A DNA stretch of 27,205 nucleotides from JBDRGC01 sp043818215. GTDB taxonomy: Bacteria; Chloroflexota; Anaerolineae; Anaerolineales; UBA11858. Both the position numbers and the translations under genes were made by a program. The stretch lies in NCBI GenBank assembly GCA_043818215.1, contig JBDRGC010000525.1:1-27205 (forward strand), in the 5' to 3' direction. Positions 1 to 7,130 of the stretch are shown piece after piece (position 1 is the first letter of the stretch; every line of letters starts with the position of its first letter). Below the pieces are notes generated by a model that worked only from the letters and a program-made list of their open reading frames with translations, did no database searches and was not told the DNA's origin.

Positions 1-1
1 A

Positions 2-127
2 GAGGCAGGAGGCAAGAGGCAAGAGGCAAGAGGCAAGAGGCAAGAGGCAAGAGGCAAGAGGCAAGAGGCAAGAGGCAAGAGGCAAGAGGCAAGAGGCAAG
101 AGGCAAGAGGCAAGAGGCAAGAGGCAA
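2..127. repeat. Heptamer minisatellite, 18 units of GAGGCAA
   Basis: Eighteen head-to-tail copies of a 7-base unit (GAGGCAA) run almost without change; only the first unit differs, ending in G. The array may extend beyond the left edge. It ends about 70 bases before the start codon of the glycosyltransferase gene. There are no spacers, so it is not a CRISPR array. Other heptamer arrays of related purine-rich composition occur at five more places in the window. Confidence 0.95.
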
Positions 128-199
128 GAAATATGTTATCACGTTCCCCTCTCCGCTCCGCTTCGGGAACTGCGTCACATTTCACGAGAAGTAGCAAAT

Positions 200-1216
200 A
201 TGAAACTTATAATCCAAATACCATGCTACAACGAAGCCGACACGCTGCCAGAGACGGTGGCCGCACTGCCCCGCAGCATCCCCGGCATTGACGAAATAGA
301 AGTGCTGGTCATAGACGATGGCAGCGCCGATGACACGGTGGAGATTGCCAGCGGCCTCGGTGTGGATCATATTGTCCGGCACGCGCACAATAGAGGATTG
401 GCGGCCACATTCACCACCGGGCTGGAAGCCAGCCTGAAGCACGGCGCCGACATCATCGTCAACACTGATGCCGACAACCAATATTGTGCGGACGATATTG
501 CCAGTCTGGTGGAGCCTATTTTGGCGGGCCGCGCCGAGTTGGTCATCGGCGACCGCGATGTCAATTCGGTGGCGGCGTTTTCGCCCATCAAGCGGCAATT
601 GCAGCGGGTGGGGAGTTGGGTAGTGTCACAGGCCGCCGGGTTCCCAATCCCGGATGCAACGAGCGGGTTCCGGGCACTCAGCCGCGAAACCGCTCTGCGC
701 ACTCTGGTTTTGAGCCAATATTCTTACACGCTCGAAACCCTGATCCACGCCGGGGCACAAGGCATAGCGGTCGAATACGTACCCATCCGCACCAACTTCC
801 CCACCCGTCCATCTCGCCTGATGCGCAGCATTCCCCACTTTGTAGGCAACGCGGCCGGCAGCATCCTGCGCTCTTATTCCACCTACCGGCCTTTGCGAGT
901 ATTTTTCACCCTGGGCGGGACGATGCTGCTGGTCGGGTTGATTCTCGGAATCCGCTTCGTGTATTTTTTTGCGACCAGCAACGGAACGGGGCACATCCAA
1001 TCTCTCATTCTGGCCGCTATCTTGCTAATCGTTGGCTTTCAAGTGCTGCTCATTGGGCTGCTTTCAGATTTGATCGGCTCGAACCGTAGAATTTTGGAGG
1101 ATGTGCTGTACCGGCTGCGGAAGAGCGAGTCAGCGAGTCAGCGAATCAGCGAGTCAGCGAGGCGGCGAGTCGGCGAGTCAGCGGGACAGCGAGGCGGCGG
1201 GACAGTAGATGAGTAA
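200..1216 (+). CDS. GT2 family glycosyltransferase, polyprenyl-phosphate-sugar synthase-like, with C-terminal membrane anchor
   Basis: This 338-residue protein has a GT-A fold N-terminus. It shows a PCYNE motif near residue 8, the nucleotide-binding DDGS at 39-42 and a DxD-type NTDADNQY motif at 88-95. Two hydrophobic segments follow at about 232-258 and 269-292, so the catalytic domain is probably cytoplasmic and membrane-tethered. This layout is typical of DPM1/GtrB-like enzymes that move a sugar from a nucleotide donor onto polyprenyl phosphate; the actual sugar cannot be read. The last ~30 residues are a Ser/Arg/Glu low-complexity tail encoded by an octamer repeat and are unlikely to matter for catalysis. 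The stop codon lies inside the next gene (8-base overlap), so the two are probably translationally coupled. The ribosome-binding site is weak. Confidence 0.88.
   Translation: MKLIIQIPCYNEADTLPETVAALPRSIPGIDEIEVLVIDDGSADDTVEIASGLGVDHIVRHAHNRGLAATFTTGLEASLKHGADIIVNTDADNQYCADDIASLVEPILAGRAELVIGDRDVNSVAAFSPIKRQLQRVGSWVVSQAAGFPIPDATSGFRALSRETALRTLVLSQYSYTLETLIHAGAQGIAVEYVPIRTNFPTRPSRLMRSIPHFVGNAAGSILRSYSTYRPLRVFFTLGGTMLLVGLILGIRFVYFFATSNGTGHIQSLILAAILLIVGFQVLLIGLLSDLIGSNRRILEDVLYRLRKSESASQRISESARRRVGESAGQRGGGTVDE
1127..1206 (+). repeat. In-gene octamer repeat, ten units of GAGTCAGC type
   Basis: Ten imperfect copies of an 8-base unit (GAGTCAGC, GAATCAGC, GAGGCGGC and similar) fill the 3' end of the glycosyltransferase gene. 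They stop three bases before the start codon of the next gene. They encode a repetitive Ser/Ala/Arg/Glu tail. Three units make 24 bases, so gain or loss in threes keeps the frame. Confidence 0.92.
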
Positions 1217-3719
1217 ACAATTGAAATACATCATTCTGGCGTTGTTGGTAGCGATTGGAATTGTTGGCTGTGCGCCTGTCGTCAAGCCAGAACAGTCGGC
1301 GGTGGTGGAAACTGCTCTATTGGATAATGGGTCAATTGGGCAAACCTTTGTGGCTCATCATGATGGGTTAGAGGGAATTGATCTTTATTTAGAGCCGGTT
1401 GAGGCGGGGGATGGAAATCTTTATCTGCAATTGAGAAGTGGGCCGCAGGATTCAGAGAATGTGGGAGTTGGCAGCTTAAGCCTGGAAAATATCTCGGCTC
1501 CGGGTTTTTACCATATCACCATCACCCCTCAGAAATACTCCACCCAGCAAGATTACTACCTTCACCTGAGAATCAAAGGACAGGGCAGCGTTAATGTCGG
1601 CACAGCACCCGGCAATACCTACATCAACGGCGCACTGTACCGAAACCTCCAGCCGCAAGATGCTCAATTGGCTTTCAACCTCATCTATAGCCCCCGCCTG
1701 CTGACGCTGGGGTTGGCCGGCGAAGCCCTCACCTGGCTTGGATACCTGTTAGCAGCTGCATTCCTTTTCATCATCCCCGGTTGGGCTTTGCTGGGTTGGG
1801 CGTGGAGAGAGGAGAGAGGAGAGAGGGGAGAGGGTAGAGGGAAGAGAAGAACAGCCAGAGAAGATTCGGCTCCACCGGCATCGCTGCCAGACATTGCCCC
1901 TCCCGAACTGGCTATGCGCAATTGGGCGACGAAACTGGCCCTTTCGGCAGGAGTTAGTCTGGCTGTCTATCCATTGCTGTTTTTGTTCACCGACCTGGTG
2001 GGTCTACATCTGGGAGTGCTGTACGCCTGGCTGCCGCCGATCATTGGCATACTCGTCATCCTATGGCGGAATAGAGCACGGTTGAACGTCTACACGTTGA
2101 AACGCTTCCGCATCCCCCTCCCCTCCGCGGCGGATGTTAGCTTGATTATCGTGCTGGCTCTGGTTTTCGCGGTGCGATTCTGGGTTATCCGCACTCTGGA
2201 TGCGCCGATGTGGGGGGATTCCTACCAGCACACGATGATTGCCCAATTGATAGTGGATAACGGCGGGCTATTCGATTCGTGGGAGCCTTATGCCGAACTG
2301 AGTACCCTCACTTATCATTTCGGCTTTCACACTATAGTAGCAATCTTTGGCTGGTTAACTCGTATCCCAACCCACCTGGCCACATTATGGGTCGGGCAGA
2401 TTCTCAATGGTTTAGCGGTCTTGGCGCTCTATCCACTAGCCACTAGAATTGGAAAGAGCCGCTGGGCTGGTACGGCTGCGGTCGCAATAGCCGGTTTGCT
2501 ATCTCCCATGCCGATGTATTACACAAACTGGGGACGATATACGCAATTGGCCGGACAGGTAATTTTGCCAGCAATTCTCTATATTGTCATAATAATTGTA
2601 AACACAAAAACTGCAAACTGGAAACTACGCGGGTTATCCTGGATAACGCTCGGTGGGTTAGCACTAACCCACTATCGAGTGTTGATCTTTGTAATTCTAT
2701 TCTTCCCCCTGTTGATTATTATCAACGCACGCAAAAATCGTATCCGCAAAACGATAACCGAGGCGGCATGGATTGGAATTGGAGCCGGGCTGCTCTTCCT
2801 GCCCTGGTTTATACATGTATTTGCAGGAACGATCTTGGATGTTCTCAATGCTCAACTTTCCACCCCGGCTAAAGATGTTTCGCAATTTACGCAACAATAC
2901 AACAGTATCGGGAATCTGCTAAGCTACCTCCCCATGGCAATATGGTTGTTGCTTCCCATAGCTATAGGTTGGGGTCTATGGAAACGCAATCGTGAGCACG
3001 TTTTATTATCTCTCTGGAGCTTCATGATCCTGCTGGCTGCTAACCCAAACTGGCTTCGATTTCCGGGATCGGGGGCACTAAGCAACTTTGCAGTAGTTAT
3101 CGCGGCTTATCTCCCGGCCGGGATCATACTAGGGGCAGCGTCAGGCTGGATAGCAAGAGACTTAGTAAAAAACAATCGGATATGGAAAAACGTTCTTCTC
3201 ACCACAGTAGTTTGCGCCATCAGCTTATGGGGAGCTCGCCAACGGCTTTATGATATTCATCCCGATCAACATGCTCTAGTAACTCGGCCTGATACACTAG
3301 CCGCATCATGGATTCGCGATAACGTACCCAAGGAAGCCCGCTTCCTGGTGAACTCCTTTTTCGCCTACGGAGACAGTTTGATTGTTGGTGCTGATGGGGG
3401 CTGGTGGTTACCATTGCTAACCGGGCGAGACACTACACTTCCGCCTCTTCCTTATGGCTCAGAGCAAGGGCTGCGCCCAAATTACCGTCTGTGGGTAAAT
3501 GAACTCACACAAACATGGACAAGAAACGGGATTACCCATCCTGATACCTTAGAAATGTTATCCCAACGCGGCATTACCCACATTTACGTGGGGCAGCAAC
3601 AAGGCCGCGTAAATTATAACGGCCCCCACGTATTGCAAGCCGAACAGATGCTCGCCGATCCCCATTTCTACTTAGTGTATCACCAAGATCGTGTATGGAT
3701 ATTCGAGATCATTCAATGA
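1209..3719 (+). CDS. Large multi-pass membrane protein, GT-C-like glycosyltransferase candidate
   Basis: The 836-residue protein starts with a hydrophobic leader ending in a lipobox-like IVGC (Cys21). An external beta-rich domain follows at about 25-165, then roughly a dozen membrane segments from 170 onward, and a soluble C-terminal domain from about 690. After the membrane segment near 310-328 comes an acidic loop, MWGDSYQH (Asp337), resembling the first-loop Asp used by GT-C enzymes that take sugars from polyprenyl phosphate. This fits the overlapping upstream GT2 gene, which could make such a donor. The sequence is not close to a family I can name with certainty, so GT-C is inferred from topology and context. 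A charged low-complexity stretch at 200-218 is encoded by a heptamer repeat. The start codon ATG lies 8 bases inside the upstream gene. Confidence 0.7.
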   Translation: MSKQLKYIILALLVAIGIVGCAPVVKPEQSAVVETALLDNGSIGQTFVAHHDGLEGIDLYLEPVEAGDGNLYLQLRSGPQDSENVGVGSLSLENISAPGFYHITITPQKYSTQQDYYLHLRIKGQGSVNVGTAPGNTYINGALYRNLQPQDAQLAFNLIYSPRLLTLGLAGEALTWLGYLLAAAFLFIIPGWALLGWAWREERGERGEGRGKRRTAREDSAPPASLPDIAPPELAMRNWATKLALSAGVSLAVYPLLFLFTDLVGLHLGVLYAWLPPIIGILVILWRNRARLNVYTLKRFRIPLPSAADVSLIIVLALVFAVRFWVIRTLDAPMWGDSYQHTMIAQLIVDNGGLFDSWEPYAELSTLTYHFGFHTIVAIFGWLTRIPTHLATLWVGQILNGLAVLALYPLATRIGKSRWAGTAAVAIAGLLSPMPMYYTNWGRYTQLAGQVILPAILYIVIIIVNTKTANWKLRGLSWITLGGLALTHYRVLIFVILFFPLLIIINARKNRIRKTITEAAWIGIGAGLLFLPWFIHVFAGTILDVLNAQLSTPAKDVSQFTQQYNSIGNLLSYLPMAIWLLLPIAIGWGLWKRNREHVLLSLWSFMILLAANPNWLRFPGSGALSNFAVVIAAYLPAGIILGAASGWIARDLVKNNRIWKNVLLTTVVCAISLWGARQRLYDIHPDQHALVTRPDTLAASWIRDNVPKEARFLVNSFFAYGDSLIVGADGGWWLPLLTGRDTTLPPLPYGSEQGLRPNYRLWVNELTQTWTRNGITHPDTLEMLSQRGITHIYVGQQQGRVNYNGPHVLQAEQMLADPHFYLVYHQDRVWIFEIIQ
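1805..1846 (+). repeat. In-gene heptamer repeat, six units of GAGAGAG type
   Basis: Six 7-base units (three identical GAGAGAG, then GGGAGAG, GGTAGAG, GGAAGAG) lie inside the membrane-protein gene. The block is 42 bases, exactly 14 codons, so it is frame-neutral. It encodes a Glu/Arg/Gly-rich stretch in the loop just after the first membrane segment of the main body. Confidence 0.9.
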
Positions 3720-3799
3720 GCAAATAAGGGTACTGCTTATCCGGCAGCCTGCCCCCTGCGCAGCAGTAGCGACTGGCCCCCCTACAGGGATGCTTCGCG

Positions 3800-3843
3800 A
3801 AAGTCGCAGCAACAGAAGCACCAAGCCTGCCTCCGCAGGCTGG
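3800..3843 (-). repeat. Inverted single copy of the 58-bp repeat family
   Basis: Read on the minus strand this stretch matches much of the unit repeated three times at 6924-7097. Both share an AGCCTGCG core, a TGGTGCTT/TCGTGCTT stretch and a TTGTTGCTGCGA segment. It shows that the 58-bp unit is dispersed and not only local. Confidence 0.7.
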
Positions 3844-3871
3844 CAATACCCGGCGCAGGATGTGAACAACG

Positions 3872-3911
3872 AAAAGGACTGCCAGTCCTCTGAGGACTGG
3901 CAGTCCTTTTT
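3872..3911 (+). terminator. Strong intrinsic terminator, probably bidirectional
   Basis: An 18-base perfect inverted repeat (arms 3872-3889 and 3893-3910) with a 3-base loop is flanked by A and T runs. Read on + it ends in TTTTT. It sits about 150 bases after the GT-C-like gene and before the convergent proline dehydrogenase gene, so it can end both transcripts. The region 3720-4048 holds no gene. It contains only this hairpin, the inverted 58-bp-family copy and the C/G-rich palindrome next to it. Confidence 0.8.
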
Positions 3912-3942
3912 GTAAACGTGATGTATCTTCTCAATATCCAGA

Positions 3943-4043
3943 TGCCCCCCTAGCCCCCCCAACTTTGGGGGGAATGCTCCCCAGATCCCCAACTTTGTGG
4001 AGTGGACGACACGTGCTCCCCCAGAATTGGGGGCCGGGGGGCT
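3943..4043. repeat. C/G-rich imperfect palindrome, copy A
   Basis: The left arm begins GCCCCCCTAGCCCCCC and the right arm ends GGGGGCCGGGGGGC. Each arm carries an internal hairpin of the form CCCCCAActtTGGGGG. Related elements lie at 12049-12156 and 13476-13542. All three sit at the 3' end or in the gap between genes. They look like dispersed REP/MITE-type repeats; I cannot see transposase coding in them. Confidence 0.7.
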
Positions 4044-4048
4044 GATAC

Positions 4049-5011
4049 CTACCTGCGCAGAAAATTCGATATAAAAAACCACAGGTTGGCCGGACGTTCA
4101 GCCAGACGGCGCACGAAATACGGATACCACTCCGTGCCGTAGGGCACATACACCCGCACCGGATAACCTTCTGCGACCAAAGACTCCTGCAAACTGCGGC
4201 GAATACCATTAAGCATCTGGAATTCCAGAGCTTCTTTTGGATACCCCGTCTTCTGTGCATACGACTTGGCGAAATCCACGCGCTTAACGTCGTGGGTAGC
4301 AATGGCCGGGATGGGAGGGAATTTGCCATCTTGGCTTATCTTCGGCGTCCCTGCAGCTTGTGAGCCATCGATCAACATGGCAGTCAGATGATCGAAATTG
4401 GCGTCCACGTCCGCCTTCTTGGGGAAGGCAATTTCGGGTGGCTCTTTATAAGCGCCCTTGCACAGTCGGATGCGCGCTTGCTCTTCCATCAATTGGCGGA
4501 TATCTTCTTCGCTGCGGAAAAGATATGCCTGAATCACAATCCCAACACTATCAGCAAAGCCTTCTTCCCTCATCTTGCGGAGGATTTCGAGAGTAGCGTC
4601 CGTATAGGGAGAATCTTCCATATCTATGCGGATGAAATTATTGTGTTCCTTTGCCCGCGCCACAATCCGCCGCACGTTCTCTCCACACAAGTCCTCACCC
4701 AGCAGCAATCCAATTTGGCTGAGTTTAATCGAAACGCCGGCGCACACACCGGCGCTGTCGATTTCATCCAGGATATGGAGAATTTCATCTGTGGCCTGCT
4801 GTGCCTCCACGGGGCTGTCCACATTCTCCCCTAAATGGTCTAAAGTCGTCGCGACACCTTTGGCGTTTAGCTCCTTGATGACGCGAATAGCATCTTCTGG
4901 CTTATCGCCAGCCACAAAACGCGAGGCAACCCGCCAGGCAAGCCCCCAATTGGTGACAATTTTCCGCGCCCAGACGGCCTTCGAAAGGTAAATCAAAATC
5001 GAGCGAAGCAT
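4049..5011 (-). CDS. Proline dehydrogenase (monofunctional, FAD-dependent)
   Basis: The 320-residue protein matches the PRODH TIM-barrel domain and lacks the aldehyde dehydrogenase half of PutA. Visible family motifs are SIKLSQ (94-99), RIDMEDS (128-134), LCKGAYKEP (183-191), ATHD (238-241) and the C-terminal YVPYGTEWYPYFVRRLAER block (289-307), whose Arg pair binds the proline carboxylate. It oxidises L-proline to pyrroline-5-carboxylate, passing electrons through FAD to quinone at the membrane. The length fits stand-alone bacterial PRODH (~300-330). A good ribosome-binding site, AAGGAG, stands six bases before the ATG. No pyrroline-5-carboxylate dehydrogenase gene is in the window. The gene is divergent from the beta-lactamase-fold gene. 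Confidence 0.93.
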   Translation of the reverse strand: MLRSILIYLSKAVWARKIVTNWGLAWRVASRFVAGDKPEDAIRVIKELNAKGVATTLDHLGENVDSPVEAQQATDEILHILDEIDSAGVCAGVSIKLSQIGLLLGEDLCGENVRRIVARAKEHNNFIRIDMEDSPYTDATLEILRKMREEGFADSVGIVIQAYLFRSEEDIRQLMEEQARIRLCKGAYKEPPEIAFPKKADVDANFDHLTAMLIDGSQAAGTPKISQDGKFPPIPAIATHDVKRVDFAKSYAQKTGYPKEALEFQMLNGIRRSLQESLVAEGYPVRVYVPYGTEWYPYFVRRLAERPANLWFFISNFLRR

Positions 5012-5106
5012 AATACACTCCTTTGATATCGTCTCAATAGATGGAGAGGGAAGCGAATTGAGAATCCGCCCATCCTTCTTTTGGAGAAGTCACTTTGCAC
5101 CTTTAT

Positions 5107-5135
5107 ACTATGCCCTATTCAGAAAATGGCATAGT
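5107..5135. promoter_or_regulatory. Inverted repeat in the divergent intergenic region, possible operator
   Basis: ACTATGCC and GGCATAGT form 8-base arms separated by 13 bases, with a few more matching bases on the flanks. The element lies between the start of the proline dehydrogenase gene and the divergent serine-hydrolase gene. On the minus strand its edge runs into a TATAAA-like sequence. It could be a regulator site for the dehydrogenase; this is inference from position and symmetry only. Confidence 0.35.
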
Positions 5136-5182
5136 GCATAAGATAATCAAATTCATAGAAATTCTACACCAATCTCGAATTT

Positions 5183-5211
5183 TTGCAAACCTGGGTCTCA
5201 CATGATATACT
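5183..5211 (+). promoter_or_regulatory. Sigma-70-type promoter placed for a leaderless transcript
   Basis: TTGCAA (5183-5188) and TATACT (5206-5211) are separated by exactly 17 bases. Only six bases lie between the -10 box and the ATG at 5218. The expected transcription start is therefore at or next to the start codon. No Shine-Dalgarno sequence is present, which agrees with leaderless translation. Confidence 0.6.
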
Positions 5212-5217
5212 CCCGCC

Positions 5218-6717
5218 ATGCGAAATAATGTGAGAAACAAAGGTTCATTTTCTGCGCTTAGATGGATATCCGTATTCCTGCTGCTATTTGCGGTCATACT
5301 GACCACTCTTCAATTCGCGGCTTTCAGCCGCTTAAGGGCAGTTTTTCCCAACGGTATGACAATCGCAGGCGTCCCCATAAGCGGGCTCGACCGTCAGGAA
5401 GCCGCACAACGTCTACTGGAAGCCTACAATATACCGGTAGAACTCACTTACAACGAGAACAACTTTCATCTGGCCCCCTCCGTGGTCGGCTTCGAGTTAG
5501 ACCTCGAAAGCATGTTAGCCGCCGCAGACCTGGAGCGCACTCGTGACTCGTTCTGGACAGCCTTCTGGGACTATCTGTGGGGACGTCTCCCGGCCTCCTC
5601 GGAGATTCCACTGCGAGCATCCTACTCCGAACCTCGGTTGCGCACCTATCTTGAAACCGAGATTGCCCCCCGATACGACCAACCCCCATCCCCGCCGATG
5701 CCTATAGCTGGAACGGTCGACTTCCAACCGGGAGCATTAGGCACATCATTAGATATCGAGCGCGCTATCCCGCCAGTGGAAAATGCCTTGCGGTCAACAA
5801 ACCAACGGGTGGTCCCACTCCCCTTGCAGCGCACCCTGCCCTCACGCCCCTCCTTCGATAACCTGAAAATCCTGCTCGAACAAACCATCGACCTGGCTGA
5901 ATTCGACGGATTGGTTGGATTCTATCTGCTGAACTTACAAACCGCCCAGGAAATCCATTTCGCATACCGCCTGGGCGAAGACATCCCCGTCCATCCAGAT
6001 ATTGCCTTTACCACTGCCAGCATCATCAAAATCCCCATTTTGATCTCCGTGTACCGCCGTCTAGACGATACACCCGATGCCGAAACAGCCAACCTGATAG
6101 AAAAAATGATCGTCGAATCAGGCAATGAGGCCGCCGATTGGTTAATGCAGCGCGTGATCGACTCTTACCGCGCCCCTCTGATCGTGACCGAGGACCTGCA
6201 AGCCCTTGGGTTGGAAAACACGTTTCTGGCCGGACATTTTTACCTGGGGGCGCCATTGTTGGATTTTTATGAGACCCCTGCCAACCAACGAGAAGATATC
6301 GATACAATGCCAGACCTTTACAACCAGACCACCCCGTCAGATATCGGGATGCTTTTAGAAGACCTGTACCAATGCGCCGAGGCCGGCGGGGGAGCGTTGG
6401 TGGCTGTTTTCCCCGACGAAATCACAAAAGCCGAATGCCAGACCATGATCACTTACCTGACCAAGAATAAAATAGGCTACCTCCTCGAGGCCGGCATCCC
6501 CGATGGGACACCACTCGCCCACAAACACGGTTGGGTCACCAACAACGGGATCATCAACTTGATAGGCGATGCCGGGATAATCTACACGCCCGGTGGGGAC
6601 TATGTGTTAGCCATCTTTCTCTACCACCCCGAGCAATTGATCTGGGATTCGGCGTCCGGCTTAGTTGCGCAGCTATCGAGAGCGGTTTACAATTTCTACA
6701 ATTTGCCGCAACCGTGA
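5218..6717 (+). CDS. Membrane-anchored serine hydrolase of the class A beta-lactamase fold, with peptidoglycan-binding-like N-domain
   Basis: The 499-residue protein has one N-terminal membrane segment (about 13-36). Next is a region with GMTIAGVPISGL (46-57) typical of the VanW-associated putative peptidoglycan-binding domain. The C-terminal half (~225-495) has the penicilloyl-serine transferase signature. It has SIIK (Ser268, Lys271) as the SxxK nucleophile motif, SGN (301-303) for SxN, and KHG (436-438) where beta-lactamases have KTG/KSG. It is probably exported and anchored on the cell surface, acting on peptidoglycan peptides or beta-lactams. The altered third motif and the extra N-domain make a cell-wall role as likely as resistance. 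A promoter with no leader precedes it; the gene appears monocistronic. Confidence 0.82.
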   Translation: MRNNVRNKGSFSALRWISVFLLLFAVILTTLQFAAFSRLRAVFPNGMTIAGVPISGLDRQEAAQRLLEAYNIPVELTYNENNFHLAPSVVGFELDLESMLAAADLERTRDSFWTAFWDYLWGRLPASSEIPLRASYSEPRLRTYLETEIAPRYDQPPSPPMPIAGTVDFQPGALGTSLDIERAIPPVENALRSTNQRVVPLPLQRTLPSRPSFDNLKILLEQTIDLAEFDGLVGFYLLNLQTAQEIHFAYRLGEDIPVHPDIAFTTASIIKIPILISVYRRLDDTPDAETANLIEKMIVESGNEAADWLMQRVIDSYRAPLIVTEDLQALGLENTFLAGHFYLGAPLLDFYETPANQREDIDTMPDLYNQTTPSDIGMLLEDLYQCAEAGGGALVAVFPDEITKAECQTMITYLTKNKIGYLLEAGIPDGTPLAHKHGWVTNNGIINLIGDAGIIYTPGGDYVLAIFLYHPEQLIWDSASGLVAQLSRAVYNFYNLPQP

Positions 6718-6728
6718 TTCTACACATC

Positions 6729-6842
6729 AGAGGGCAGAGGGTAGAGGATAGAGGGCAGAGGCCCATTTTCATTACGGAAATACTCCCAGACGCCTCGCCC
6801 CCCACTCCCCACCACTCCTCACTCACCATTCCCCATTCCCCC
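6729..6842. repeat. Heptamer-type low-complexity block downstream of the serine-hydrolase gene
   Basis: Five heptamers of AGAGGGC type (6729-6763) are followed, after a short unique spacer, by a C/T-rich block of CACTCCC-like heptamers (about 6791-6842), which is the same kind of repeat in the other orientation. The region 6718-7130 has no gene of its own. It holds this block, a TATAAT sequence at about 6859-6864, and the 58-bp tandem repeat. Confidence 0.75.
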
Positions 6843-6923
6843 ACCCTGTTTCTCTTGTTATAATACCCACGGTTTGTTCAGAAATAAGGTGACTGCCTCT
6901 ACAGGGGCAGCTTAACCAATCAT

Positions 6924-7097
6924 CAGCCTGCGCAGGCAGGCTTTGTGTTTTTGTTGCTGCGATTTTCAATCGCCAGAGCACCAGCCTGCGCAGTCTGGCT
7001 TCGTGCTTTTGTTGCTGCGATTTTCAATCGCCAGAGCACCAGCCTGCGCAGGCTGGCTTCGTGCTTTTGTGGCTGCGACTTACAGTCGCCGGAGCGC
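6924..7097. repeat. Three tandem copies of a 58-bp unit
   Basis: Copies start at 6924, 6982 and 7040, each beginning CAGCCTGCGCAG and containing TTGTTGCTGCGATTTTCAAT or a close variant. The first two differ at only a few positions. The third has diverged at its right end. An inverted relative lies at 3800-3843. The reading frame of the downstream phosphohexomutase is open through this repeat, but the real start lies after it. Confidence 0.9.
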
Positions 7098-7121
7098 AGG
7101 GTAATTCTATATTATCAAATT

Positions 7122-7126
7122 GGAGG
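7122..7126 (+). promoter_or_regulatory. Shine-Dalgarno site deciding the phosphohexomutase start
   Basis: GGAGG lies four bases before ATG 7131. It rules against starting translation in the repeat-derived open frame upstream. Confidence 0.8.
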
Positions 7127-7130
7127 TTTC

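Noticed and set aside
2..127. Candidate CRISPR array
   Set aside because: Units are 7 bases long with no spacers, and no cas genes are present; the same holds for the array at 10514-10660.
3672..4082. Minus-strand open frame of 136 codons between the GT-C-like and proline dehydrogenase genes
   Set aside because: It runs through the C/G-rich palindrome and the terminator hairpin and shows no protein features.
6859..6864. TATAAT as a promoter for the phosphohexomutase gene
   Set aside because: No convincing -35 box is seen at 16-18 bases, and the 58-bp repeat lies between it and the gene, so I did not list it as a feature.
6945..7130. N-terminal extension of the phosphohexomutase frame by 62 residues
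   Set aside because: The extension translates the 58-bp tandem repeat; GGAGG and the family N-terminus point to ATG 7131.
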